This document shows positions 1-6,189 of a stretch of 10,273 bases of DNA, piece by piece. The first letter of the stretch is position 1. Every line of letters starts with the position of its first letter. This DNA comes from Dictyocoela muelleri. Its lineage: Eukaryota > Microsporidia. Made by a program: the position numbers and the translations under genes. Under the pieces are notes generated by a model. That model was not told where the DNA came from. It was given only the letters and a program-made list of their open reading frames with translations, and ran no database searches. The stretch lies in NCBI GenBank assembly GCA_016256075.1, contig SDVU01000828.1, positions 1-10,273 of the forward strand. Reading direction: 5' to 3'.

Positions 1-150
1 TGATAAAACGAAAATCGCGTATACAGCTGGGCTTCTGGGTAGCTTAGGAAGTGACGTATTATTGGAACACCAGGAACTAAGGCCTCGGATCCAAGGTTTG
101 ATACGACTCTCTGGGTTGGCAGCTATGGATGTTATCTGCATGTAATATAT
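1..150 (+). repeat. 3' part of a tRNA-derived SINE-like repeat
   Basis: This stretch is colinear with the 3' half of the full-length copy at 5360-5802. Shared blocks in the same order are AAAATCGCGTATA, GAACACCAGGAAC, GGYTGGCAGYTATGGAT and a terminal TGTAATATATAT-like tail. The head of the repeat would lie before the window start, so the copy is partial here. It holds one copy of the 22-bp unit (from about 69) that is tandemly expanded in the fragment at 1960-2150. No coding potential is visible. Confidence 0.75.
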
Positions 151-214
151 ATATTATACAAATATGTGGATAAAAAATACGTAAAAGAATTAAAAATTAT
201 CCTGATTTATTATT

Positions 215-345
215 TTTTTTTAAAATAGGGGCTAAAATTCTAAATTTTTTTATAATCATAATTTTTTGTTAAACTCTCTCGGGGTCCTAGAAAAACCCCT
301 TGCCGGTCTCCCGGGGGACCGCAGACCCCGGGTTGGGAACCACTG
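215..345. mobile_element. hAT-like DNA transposon terminus (one end only)
   Basis: A GC-rich stretch in very A/T-rich surroundings ends with GGTTGGGAACCACTG at 331-345. This has the typical form of a hAT-superfamily terminal inverted repeat, which reads CAGTGGTTCCCAACC on the other strand. The next base begins sequence matching the interior of the SINE family (TATTAGAT..., 346 onward), so 345 is a credible insertion boundary and 346-353 would be the 8-bp target duplication. The matching opposite end is not in the window, so either the element starts upstream or it is truncated. The inner boundary near 215 is approximate. Confidence 0.55.
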
Positions 346-525
346 TATTAGATTAGGACCTAATCAGCTATACTTATTATAACAATTATATATTATTACT
401 GTAGTTACTGACGATAAATTAAATTTCCTGATTATTTAATAAGGTTATGCCAGCTGTATTTGAGACACGATGTTTAAATTGTATATTCAAGAGTGTTAAC
501 CAATAAGCTATAGGGCTAAAAAAAT
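346..525 (-). repeat. Head half of a SINE-like repeat, reverse orientation
   Basis: Read on the minus strand, this segment has TAGCTTATTGGTTAACAC (an A-box-like block near 494-511), then ACTCTTGAATATA, then the body motif GTATAGCTGATTAGG. The same blocks occur in the same order in copies 3338-3790 and 5360-5802. The B box is heavily decayed. The copy is cut at 345 by the hAT-like terminus, so the rest of the SINE is not seen on that side. It lies 160 bp downstream of the TyrRS gene. Confidence 0.7.
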
Positions 526-688
526 CTTTAGTTGAAAAACCAAATATAATTTAATGATATAGTCAGTTGTTAATAAGAAAAAATGAAAGGATCGGAAATA
601 TATGATATTGAATTTTTAAACAAAGAAATGGAGATATGATGATTAAAAGTTAAAAATAAAAAATTTTAAACTTATTCTTCAATAAAAT
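526..688. other. A/T-rich spacer 3' of TyrRS, nothing recognised
   Basis: This stretch lies between the SINE head at 346-525 and the stop codon of the minus-strand TyrRS gene, and would include its 3' untranslated region. I see no ORF, repeat or RNA-like structure in it. Confidence 0.5.
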
Positions 689-1714
689 TTATTTTTTCTT
701 TTTAGGATAGGCGTTTTCAATTAAATCTTTATGAATTAACATTTTATCACGAATAGGCTTTAAAATTTCATCAATAAAATCAACAATAGCGGGTTTTAAA
801 TCGCCAGGGTGTAACTTTTTTGCAACAAAAGAAATTTCTAAATCTTCATAGTTTTTGAAAACACAAGTGCTTTTACTTTCGTAAACATTGACATTGAATG
901 TCATATCTTTAATTTTAAGGATTGGGAAAATTATATATTTTAATAAAAACAATAAACCAGTTTCTTTATTTCCAGGTTCACAAAATGATTTTTTAATTTT
1001 TTTCTCGATAACCGATCGTTCATCCAACATATCAATTTTGGAAAATTCGTCAGATGCACTCATTTTAGCAGAATTTATACCTGGAATCATTGGATTCATC
1101 AAATGGATTCGTTTTTTGTATCCCAAAATAGGTAGATGTTTCATAGCATATGTAAATATTTTCCTCTGATCAACACCTCCGAATTGTGCGTCAACATTTA
1201 AATATTCTTCATCCAATGCCTGCATCATAGGATAAATTAAAGAACTCATAAGCGGATCATCGATCTGTTTAACTACTTGGGCTCCTGCTTTCCGCGAATC
1301 CCGCAAGTTTGTAATTGTACTGATCTTATATAAATCCATAACATATTTTTCCGACTTTTGATAATCCGAACCGCGCACAAAATTTATACCTTTTGTTACA
1401 CCTAAAAATTCAAGCATTGTTTCAATCATTATTTTATAATACTTAGTTCTATACTCAATTTCTTCTGGCTTTGTTTTCAAATTATCCAGAAGTGCATGTA
1501 GGTCGGCAAGAAGGATTGTAACCTCACAACCTGCATCAAGAAAATCTTTAATTTTTAAAAGAGGCAAAAAATAAGCAATATGTATTTTCCCAGTTGGTGC
1601 TGTTCCCCAGTATAACTTTAAATTTCTATTGCTTATAATTTCAGCCAGCTCATCTTTTCCAATTATCTCCTGAAGGTTTCTTGTGATTAAATCATATTTG
1701 TTTTGATTGTTCAT
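689..1714 (-). CDS. TYS1: Tyrosyl-tRNA synthetase, cytosolic (TyrRS)
   Basis: This 341-residue class I aminoacyl-tRNA synthetase charges tRNA-Tyr with tyrosine in the cytosol, using ATP. The Rossmann-fold catalytic core carries the HIGH-equivalent HIAY at residues 45-48 within GTAPTGKIHIAYF. The family block YPMMQALDEEYLNVDAQFGG is at 161-180 and contains the tyrosine-pocket residues (Y161, Q165, D168). The KMSKS-equivalent KMSAS is at 217-221, preceded by HLMNPMIPG. CEPGN (245-249) and LHPGDLK (301-307) are also typical of eukaryotic TyrRS. The protein stops after the anticodon-recognition domain with a Lys-rich tail; the extra EMAP-II-like domain of animal enzymes is absent, as in fungal forms. 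The start is supported by a CCCC run two bases upstream of the ATG. The gene is intact and has no operon partner. Confidence 0.97.
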   Translation of the reverse strand: MNNQNKYDLITRNLQEIIGKDELAEIISNRNLKLYWGTAPTGKIHIAYFLPLLKIKDFLDAGCEVTILLADLHALLDNLKTKPEEIEYRTKYYKIMIETMLEFLGVTKGINFVRGSDYQKSEKYVMDLYKISTITNLRDSRKAGAQVVKQIDDPLMSSLIYPMMQALDEEYLNVDAQFGGVDQRKIFTYAMKHLPILGYKKRIHLMNPMIPGINSAKMSASDEFSKIDMLDERSVIEKKIKKSFCEPGNKETGLLFLLKYIIFPILKIKDMTFNVNVYESKSTCVFKNYEDLEISFVAKKLHPGDLKPAIVDFIDEILKPIRDKMLIHKDLIENAYPKKKK

Positions 1715-1722
1715 TAGGGGTC
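1715..1722 (-). promoter_or_regulatory. CCC-type microsporidian start-proximal promoter motif of TyrRS
   Basis: On the minus strand the gene is preceded by GACCCCTA directly before ATG (CCCC at 1720-1717). In microsporidian genomes a C-run just upstream of the start is a recurrent promoter or transcription-start-associated signal, with very short 5' leaders. The same placement in front of all three host genes here supports the reading. A/T-rich sequence follows upstream. Confidence 0.7.
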
Positions 1723-1959
1723 AACGAAATAAATAATAAAAATTTTACTTCTAATTGAAATTTTTAACAAAGGATTAAAATTTTAAATATAAAGATGATC
1801 GGGTGAAATATATAGGTATGTAAATTGCAGTTTAAATAAGGTTTATATACTTATTGATAATATCAATTTTATCAAACCGTAGATTTTTAATAGTTTGGGG
1901 CATATAACTTTAATTATAGATTTTGAAATAGTCGTTATTCAAAGCTAGCTAGAATAGCC
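1723..1959. other. A/T-rich spacer upstream of TyrRS
   Basis: These 237 bases hold no ORF of interest and no match to the repeat families of the window. They would contain any upstream promoter sequence for the minus-strand TyrRS gene, but apart from A/T-rich runs I see no specific element. Confidence 0.5.
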
Positions 1960-2150
1960 GACTCTGTATACGATTTTTTTTCATATATGACGCAATCCAA
2001 GAACCAAAGGTCTCAGAACCAAGAACCAAAGGTCTCAGACCCAAGAACCAAGGTCTCAGACCCAAGAACCAAAGGTCACAGACCACGGTAAGAGACAACT
2101 CGCCTGGTACGCAGCCATGGATGTTGTCAACTTGTAATGTAATATATATA
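1960..2150 (+). repeat. Rearranged SINE-like fragment with internal tandem expansion
   Basis: The right part (about 2080-2150) matches the tail of the SINE family on the plus strand (GCAGCCATGGATGTTGTCA, then a TGTAATATATATA-like end), as at 1-150 and 5757-5802. The left edge (GACTCTGTATACGATTTTTT, from about 1960) instead matches the reverse complement of the family's AAAATCGCGTATACAG block, so two oppositely oriented pieces seem to be joined here. The middle is a 22-bp tandem array listed separately. Confidence 0.65.
1997..2082 (+). repeat. Tandem array, four copies of a 22-bp unit
   Basis: The unit CCAAGAACCAAAGGTCTCAG plus two bases is repeated at 1997-2018, 2019-2040, 2041-2061 (one base shorter) and 2062-2082 (one or two changes). 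A single diverged copy of the same unit sits at the matching position of the SINE copies at 1-150 and 5360-5802. The array therefore arose by local duplication inside a SINE tail. Confidence 0.85.
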
Positions 2151-2305
2151 TAATGACTCAATAAGATATAAATAATCATCAATGATGTTTACTGTATTAC
2201 ATTATTTATTATTGTTTTACAGATAATTCAACTTATTCATCGCCTCTACTAGTAAAACAATTTTTGCTCCATTATATACCAGACTAAATTATAATAAGTA
2301 ATTTC
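2151..2305. other. A/T-rich spacer, nothing recognised
   Basis: This short non-coding stretch lies between two SINE-derived segments. I find no ORF, no RNA-like fold and no clear match to other parts of the window. Confidence 0.4.
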
Positions 2306-2922
2306 ACATATACACTATTAAGCTCGACTATAGTTCGAATAACTTAATGTTATTCCTCAATTATTTAATAAAGTGGCTTTAGAGCAGTGATTCTCAAACC
2401 TTTTCAAAAAATGGAGTTATACTTCCAGGTTTTCTCCCGGCCACCACCATTTTTTATAGAAAATGTGAATCGTATTATCCATATACCTGGTGTTTTGGCC
2501 ATTATCTCAGTATTTAAGACTATTAAATTTAAGTCACGTAGTTCGAATCCCGAACACTTTACCCGATAGACTCATCATAATAGCAACTAAAAAGTTGCTA
2601 AGCGGTCTTACTGAGAATCAAATTTAGTTGCAGATTACTGCGAAAATGTAATAAATTCATCAAAAAAAAATTGAAAATCGTATTTTAAAAAATCTCAAAA
2701 GGTCACGAAATATAGAAAATAACTATTTTTAAACATTAATAATCTAAAGACTGTATTTTAAAAAAATTCTCAGAACCCTAGCTAAATTCCTCAGGGCTCT
2801 CACTAATTCTACAGGGCCCAGGAGCCCTATGGGCCCCTCTTGAGAATGAATTTCAGAGGGAATATAATTATTTAATTGAATTTATTTTTAAGAGTGTTTA
2901 TCACTGTGATCATTGAAAATGC
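2306..2922 (-). repeat. SINE-like repeat copy split by a hAT-type insertion
   Basis: The left piece (about 2306-2384) matches the body of the SINE family read in reverse, notably ATTATTTAATAAAGTGGCTTT against ATTATTTATTAAAGTGACTTT in the complement of the 5360-5802 copy. After the insertion at 2385-2855 the same repeat resumes. AAGAGTGTTTATCACTGTGA (2892-2911) corresponds to the complement of the tRNA-like head, which reads AAGAGTGTTAAAACCACTGA in the 3338-3790 copy. The order and orientation of the two pieces are what one interrupted copy would give. Confidence 0.6.
2385..2855 (+). mobile_element. Short non-autonomous hAT-type element
   Basis: The left end CAGTGATTCTCAAACCTTTT (2385-2404) is a textbook hAT terminal repeat. 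The right end is GGGCCCCTCTTGAGAAT followed by a few bases (2831-2855), an imperfect inverse of it (TTGAGAAT shared). The GC-rich CAGGGCCCAGGAGCCCTAT block just inside the right end is the sort of subterminal sequence seen in animal hAT elements. The flanks CTTTAGAG (2377-2384) and TTTCAGAG (2851-2858) match at 6 of 8 positions and could be a decayed 8-bp target duplication, which makes the exact right end uncertain by a few bases. There is no transposase ORF. Internal features are a perfect hairpin at 2581-2600 (TAGCAACT, loop AAAA) and another at 2541-2555 (GTTCG, AATCC, CGAAC). Confidence 0.65.
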
Positions 2923-3059
2923 GTTTAAATAAATATTTTTGGGAAATTTAATTTTGTTGTATTAATAACAACTAGAACTGTCAAATAATCTAAAAATCAA
3001 AAATTACTAATTGAAAATTAAATATAAATATTTGCTATATATTTTACGGTACTATGAAC
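2923..3059. other. A/T-rich spacer, nothing recognised
   Basis: Non-coding sequence between the split SINE copy and the foldback element. No structure beyond A/T-rich runs is apparent. Confidence 0.4.
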
Positions 3060-3334
3060 AAAACAGCTTCCTGTATACTTTCACTGTGAAAAAACTCATA
3101 AATTCCGATTGTATATTTGAATAAAAATTTTTTAAGGAACGTGTATTTTTCCGAAAGTCAATTATCAAATATATGTGGTTTTATATGTTCATTGACCATC
3201 GCAAAAACATATACAATGCGTATATTTGATCATTAGCTTACGGAAAAATACACGTTTCTTAACAAATTTATATTCAAATATATAATCGGCATTTTATGAG
3301 TTTTTCTCAGTGAGAGTATATAGGAAGCTGTTTT
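3060..3334. mobile_element. Foldback MITE (long near-palindrome)
   Basis: The left arm (3060-3187) and right arm (3208-3334) are inverted copies of each other over nearly their whole length, by eye about 85 percent identical, separated by only about 20 bases. Both ends are AAAACAGCTTCC in inverse orientation. Blocks such as CGTGTATTTTTCCG and ACTCATAAA occur in both arms. There is no ORF. The layout is that of a foldback-type miniature inverted-repeat element. No clear target duplication is visible, and the terminal bases do not match the hAT or Merlin ends in this window, so the family is unassigned. Confidence 0.8.
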
Positions 3335-3337
3335 ACA

Positions 3338-3790
3338 CACTAAAAACAACCATAGTTCCCAACACAGAGGGTTGTCTCTAACCATAGGTCTTTAAAATTT
3401 CCCTTTATGGTGTTCAAATTATACATTAATACTAAGTTGCCCCGAGGCCCGACTTTATACGCAATTTTTATTTTATCAATGACTTATCAGAATACTGATA
3501 ATTATAGTCTTTTTCATTTTTTATTTTCACTACTGTTTTGCCGAGATTTATTGTCTCACTCAGTCCAAAAAATCCAAGAGAGTCCTTTTTTGTTTCATTT
3601 TTTATTAGATAAAATCTTAATCAGCTATAACCACTGGAACAACTGCATATTACTACTATAGTTATATGGTTATTTGTATTCTTTTATTATTCCACGGAAA
3701 TTAATTTGTGTGATTTAAATAATTCAAACCTCGATATTTAAACGTTACATTCAAGAGTGTTAAAACCACTGAGCTGTTTGTTCCAATAGA
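3338..3790 (-). repeat. Full-length tRNA-derived SINE-like repeat, reverse orientation
   Basis: Read on the minus strand, the copy starts with a tRNA-like head. CAGCTCAGTGGTT (near 3759-3771) matches a Pol III A box, and GAGGTTTGAATT (near 3725-3737) a B box with one change. The body follows (ATAGCTGATTAAGA), then GAGAGTCC-like and AAAATAAAA blocks, GCGTATAAAG, GAACACCATAAAGG, and a CCATGG-poor tail ending in CTATGGTTG near 3342. The blocks align in order with the plus-strand copy at 5360-5802 over the whole length. The 84-codon open frame across 3407-3661 falls inside this repeat and is not credited as a gene. Confidence 0.75.
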
Positions 3791-4032
3791 TTTTGTTAGT
3801 AAAGGAATTCTTAAACTTCTCTTCGAAAAGGGTAAATTTTATGCAATATTCAAAATTTCAAGTTATAATAAAAATTCAGAATAGGTAAAATATAAATGAA
3901 AAAAATATTTGAGATTCAAAAAATACGCGTATTATCCAAGGAACAAAGAAAAGAAATATTTATAAAACAGTTTTTAAACTTAAAAAACCTTTATTATTTG
4001 AAATCTTTTATTTTTTAACTTTTTTTTATTTT
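3791..4032. other. 3' flank of RIO1, A/T-rich
   Basis: This stretch contains the 3' end region of the minus-strand RIO1 transcript. A minus-strand AATAAA is present at 3995-3990, 38 bases past the stop, and could serve as a polyadenylation signal. In sequence this A/T-rich, that match is weak evidence. No gene is seen. Confidence 0.4.
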
Positions 4033-5310
4033 TTAACTTTTTTTATTTTTCTTTCTTTTTGGATTTTTCTTCTTTTTAGTTTTTTTGTCTCTCATCATTC
4101 TTTTCTCTTTCAGTTTTTCCTTTAATTCTTTTCTTCGTTTTTTAAGATCAATCCTTTCTATTTCTTTATTCAAGTCTTTTTCAAATCTTTTTTGTCTGAT
4201 GTTGAATTTAATTTCTTTCTCGTCTTTTAAAAAACTGTTGATATCACACATTTCTACAATATCATCAATTTTCTTTGGAATAAAACAATTTGATTCAATT
4301 TCTATTCCACCTAGACATATAGGGATTTTTCTGCAGGTAACTTCTTCAAAGACATCATTTATACTTTGAACACCCACACCTTTCTTTCTGAAGAATGAGG
4401 TGATGTTTTTCAGGTCATTTATTAAAAACGAATCTGCATTTTCGTGATAAACATCAACACTCTGACCAACGTCAATAACAAATATTTTATCTTGAAATAA
4501 TAAATTATACTCGGAGAGATCACCATGTACGATTTTTGCAGCTAAATACATCTTTTTGATGATATCGATGGTTTGCAAATAAATATGATCCCATTTAACA
4601 CCATCCAAGTCTTTTAGTCGGGGTGCAGGCTCATCACTTCCAATTATACTCATTATAAGAATGTTTCTTTTCAAATAAAGAGGTATAGGTGATGGTATTC
4701 CGGCATTTTGCAGACGTTTAAGGTTTCGAGTTTCTTTTTCTGCCCATAATTTTATTAACTTTCGTGGATTTTTGTTACAATATGTTTTAAATCTTGTTTC
4801 GTTTTCGATATACTTTTGTCTGTTTCTGAATTCTAATCTTGATGTCCGGTAAATTTTTATAATGACGGGTGATTCACGATTAAATTTTGAATTCTGTTGG
4901 TTAGTAGTCGGCTTTTCATTTACAAAAAGGGTTTTCAACGATAAGCATTTATCATTTTCAAAACATTCATCGTTATTGATCTCGTTTTTAAAATATTCAT
5001 TGTTTTTATTTTCATCGCTACTCAAATCATTATTTTTAATTTCATTTTGCTCATCATTTTCTATTAATTCAATGTTTTCACCTCTAAATTCTGTTTTATT
5101 TTTCATAAATTTACATGTAAAATCACCAACACTAGTTCCTATATAAATATTTGCTTCCTTTCCACTGCTAATACAGCCTCTTATTCCTTTTAAAACACCC
5201 TTTTCTTCAAGTTTCTTAAGTATCATCATTGTTTTATTGTCTAAGACTTTGTCTGTAGTTGCTCGATCTGATTTATCTTTTCGTATTTTTATTTGTTTTA
5301 ATGATTCCAT
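4033..5310 (-). CDS. RIO1: Atypical protein kinase RIO1
   Basis: RIO1 is a cytoplasmic atypical kinase/ATPase that acts on late pre-40S ribosomal particles during final 18S rRNA maturation. The 425-residue product has the RIO-type nucleotide loop SSGKEANIY (48-56) and the lysine strand IIKIYRTS (150-157, catalytic K152). NPRKLIKLWAEKE follows at 181-193. The catalytic loop is HGDLSEYN (262-269, D264 and N269), and the metal-binding IDVGQSV (279-285) has D280. LSEYN and DVxQS distinguish RIO1 from RIO2. Two additions stand out. Residues about 72-146 are a low-complexity Asn/Glu/Lys/Asp-rich insert between the glycine-loop strands and the lysine strand. The last 60 residues are an extremely Lys-rich basic tail. 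The start is supported by a CCCC run one base upstream. The gene is intact. Confidence 0.96.
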   Translation of the reverse strand: MESLKQIKIRKDKSDRATTDKVLDNKTMMILKKLEEKGVLKGIRGCISSGKEANIYIGTSVGDFTCKFMKNKTEFRGENIELIENDEQNEIKNNDLSSDENKNNEYFKNEINNDECFENDKCLSLKTLFVNEKPTTNQQNSKFNRESPVIIKIYRTSRLEFRNRQKYIENETRFKTYCNKNPRKLIKLWAEKETRNLKRLQNAGIPSPIPLYLKRNILIMSIIGSDEPAPRLKDLDGVKWDHIYLQTIDIIKKMYLAAKIVHGDLSEYNLLFQDKIFVIDVGQSVDVYHENADSFLINDLKNITSFFRKKGVGVQSINDVFEEVTCRKIPICLGGIEIESNCFIPKKIDDIVEMCDINSFLKDEKEIKFNIRQKRFEKDLNKEIERIDLKKRRKELKEKLKEKRMMRDKKTKKKKNPKRKKNKKS

Positions 5311-5320
5311 TGGGGTTATA
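5311..5320 (-). promoter_or_regulatory. CCC-type start-proximal promoter motif of RIO1
   Basis: The minus strand reads TATAACCCCA directly before the RIO1 ATG, so a CCCC run lies one base from the start with a TATA-like A/T run immediately behind it. This is the same arrangement as at TyrRS and PSF2 and matches the known microsporidian pattern. The SINE head begins only about 40 bases farther upstream, which leaves little room for other promoter sequence. Confidence 0.7.
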
Positions 5321-5359
5321 AATAATGAGAATCATTTTGTAAAAATTAAATAATTTTTT

Positions 5360-5802
5360 GATCAGATAGTTCAGTAGTTAGCACTCTTGAATATAAACTT
5401 GAGTATCAAGGTTCGAATTTTTTAAAGTCACTTTAATAAATAATGAGGGGATGACATTAATCGGTCAACAACTATAGATTTATAATAGTAACATACAGTT
5501 GTTCTAGTGTGGTATAGCTGATTAAGACTTGGTCTAATATGACAATGAAGTATAAGGGACTCTCTTAGGTGTGGGGATGAGTGCGGCGACAAAAAGTAGT
5601 GAAAATAAAAAAAACCATGAAAAAGCTTATAATTACCTATCTTACTGATTCATTAATGAAAAGAAAATCGCGTATAAATAATCCCTTGGTAACTTAAGAG
5701 TGTCTATAAACTGAACACCAGGAACCAAACGTCTAAAGACCAAGATTGAAGATATCACACCGGATTGGCAGTTATGGATATTGTCAGCATGAATATAAAT
5801 AT
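5360..5802 (+). repeat. Full-length tRNA-derived SINE-like repeat
   Basis: This is the best-preserved copy. The head has TAGTTCAGTAGTTAGCAC (5367-5384), a Pol III A-box-like block, and GGTTCGAAT (5410-5418), an exact B-box core. They are spaced about 43 bases apart, as in tRNA genes. The body contains GTATAGCTGATTAAGAC (5512-5528), then AAAATCGCGTATA (5664-5676). The 3' part has GAACACCAGGAACC, GATTGGCAGTTATGGAT and an A/T-rich end. The same blocks occur in five other places in the window, in both orientations. No cloverleaf can be completed, so it is not a functional tRNA gene. It lies between the divergent RIO1 and PSF2 genes, with its head 50 bases from the RIO1 start. Confidence 0.8.
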
Positions 5803-5958
5803 TTCAAAAATAAATTATATTAAAATTTTATATTTAGTTAAATTTGTGGGATATTTTTAATTTCAAAAGTCTTATTGAATATTTATCATCCTTATTAATA
5901 AAATAGTCTTTCAAATTATTTATTTAGAATCATTAATTTGTATTAAAATACTGAAAAT
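5803..5958. other. A/T-rich spacer between SINE and minisatellite
   Basis: No ORF or recognisable element. The last bases before 5959 may be degenerate units of the adjoining 16-bp array. Confidence 0.4.
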
Positions 5959-6150
5959 ATATTAATAACATCAAAGATTATTAACATAAAAGATTGTAAC
6001 GATAAAAGATTATTACGATAAAAGATTATTAATATCAAAAATTATTAACATAAAATATTAATAACATTAAAGATTATTAACATAAAAGATTATTACGATA
6101 AAAGATTATTAATATCAAAAATTATTAAAATAAAAGATTATTAACATCGA
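5959..6150 (+). repeat. A/T-rich minisatellite, twelve 16-bp units
   Basis: The consensus unit AGATTATTAACATAAA recurs in unbroken 16-bp register at 5959, 5975, 5991 and so on to 6135, with a partial unit after it. Units carry recurring variants (for example ATTACGATAAA and TTAATATCAA). The three-unit block 6007-6054 is repeated 80 bp later at 6087-6134 with a single difference, so a higher-order duplication of five units has occurred. The array ends about 25 bases before the PSF2 start. Confidence 0.92.
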
Positions 6151-6165
6151 GATTATTTGTTTAAA

Positions 6166-6189
6166 ATGAAGACCCATGAAACCCGATGA
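6166..6189 (+). other. Seven-codon out-of-frame upstream ORF overlapping the PSF2 start
   Basis: An ATG at 6166 opens a frame that ends in TGA at 6187-6189 after seven codons, overlapping the PSF2 ATG at 6176 in another frame. If the transcript starts at or after the CCC motif (6173-6175), as very short microsporidian leaders suggest, this ATG would not be transcribed. It would matter only if transcription starts farther upstream. Confidence 0.3.
6171..6175 (+). promoter_or_regulatory. CCC-type start-proximal promoter motif of PSF2
   Basis: GACCC immediately precedes the PSF2 ATG with no spacer. It is the third case in this window of a C-run at the start codon and favours 6176 over the nearby ATG at 6166 as the true start. 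Confidence 0.7.

Noticed and set aside
888-1169. 93-codon open frame antisense to TyrRS
   Set aside because: It overlaps the conserved catalytic coding sequence of TyrRS and has no recognisable domain or start motif.
1997-2082. CRISPR array
   Set aside because: The 22-bp units are directly adjacent with no spacers, and the surrounding genes are eukaryotic.
1949-2182. 77-codon open frame on the minus strand with repeated LGLRP-like peptides
   Set aside because: It is produced by the 22-bp tandem array and SINE tail, has no CCC motif at its start and no recognisable domain.
2387-2569. 60-codon open frame on the plus strand
   Set aside because: It lies wholly inside the short hAT-type element, starts in its terminal repeat and resembles no transposase.
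3407-3661. 84-codon open frame on the plus strand
   Set aside because: It is antisense within a SINE-like copy; the matching region of the 5360-5802 copy has no conserved frame.
4085-5146. Two 94-codon frames antisense to RIO1 (4085-4369 and 4862-5146)
   Set aside because: They are Ser/Phe-rich shadows of Lys/Glu-rich RIO1 coding sequence and have no independent support.
5360-5435. Functional tRNA gene
   Set aside because: A and B boxes are present, but acceptor and T stems do not pair and the same head recurs as part of a dispersed repeat.
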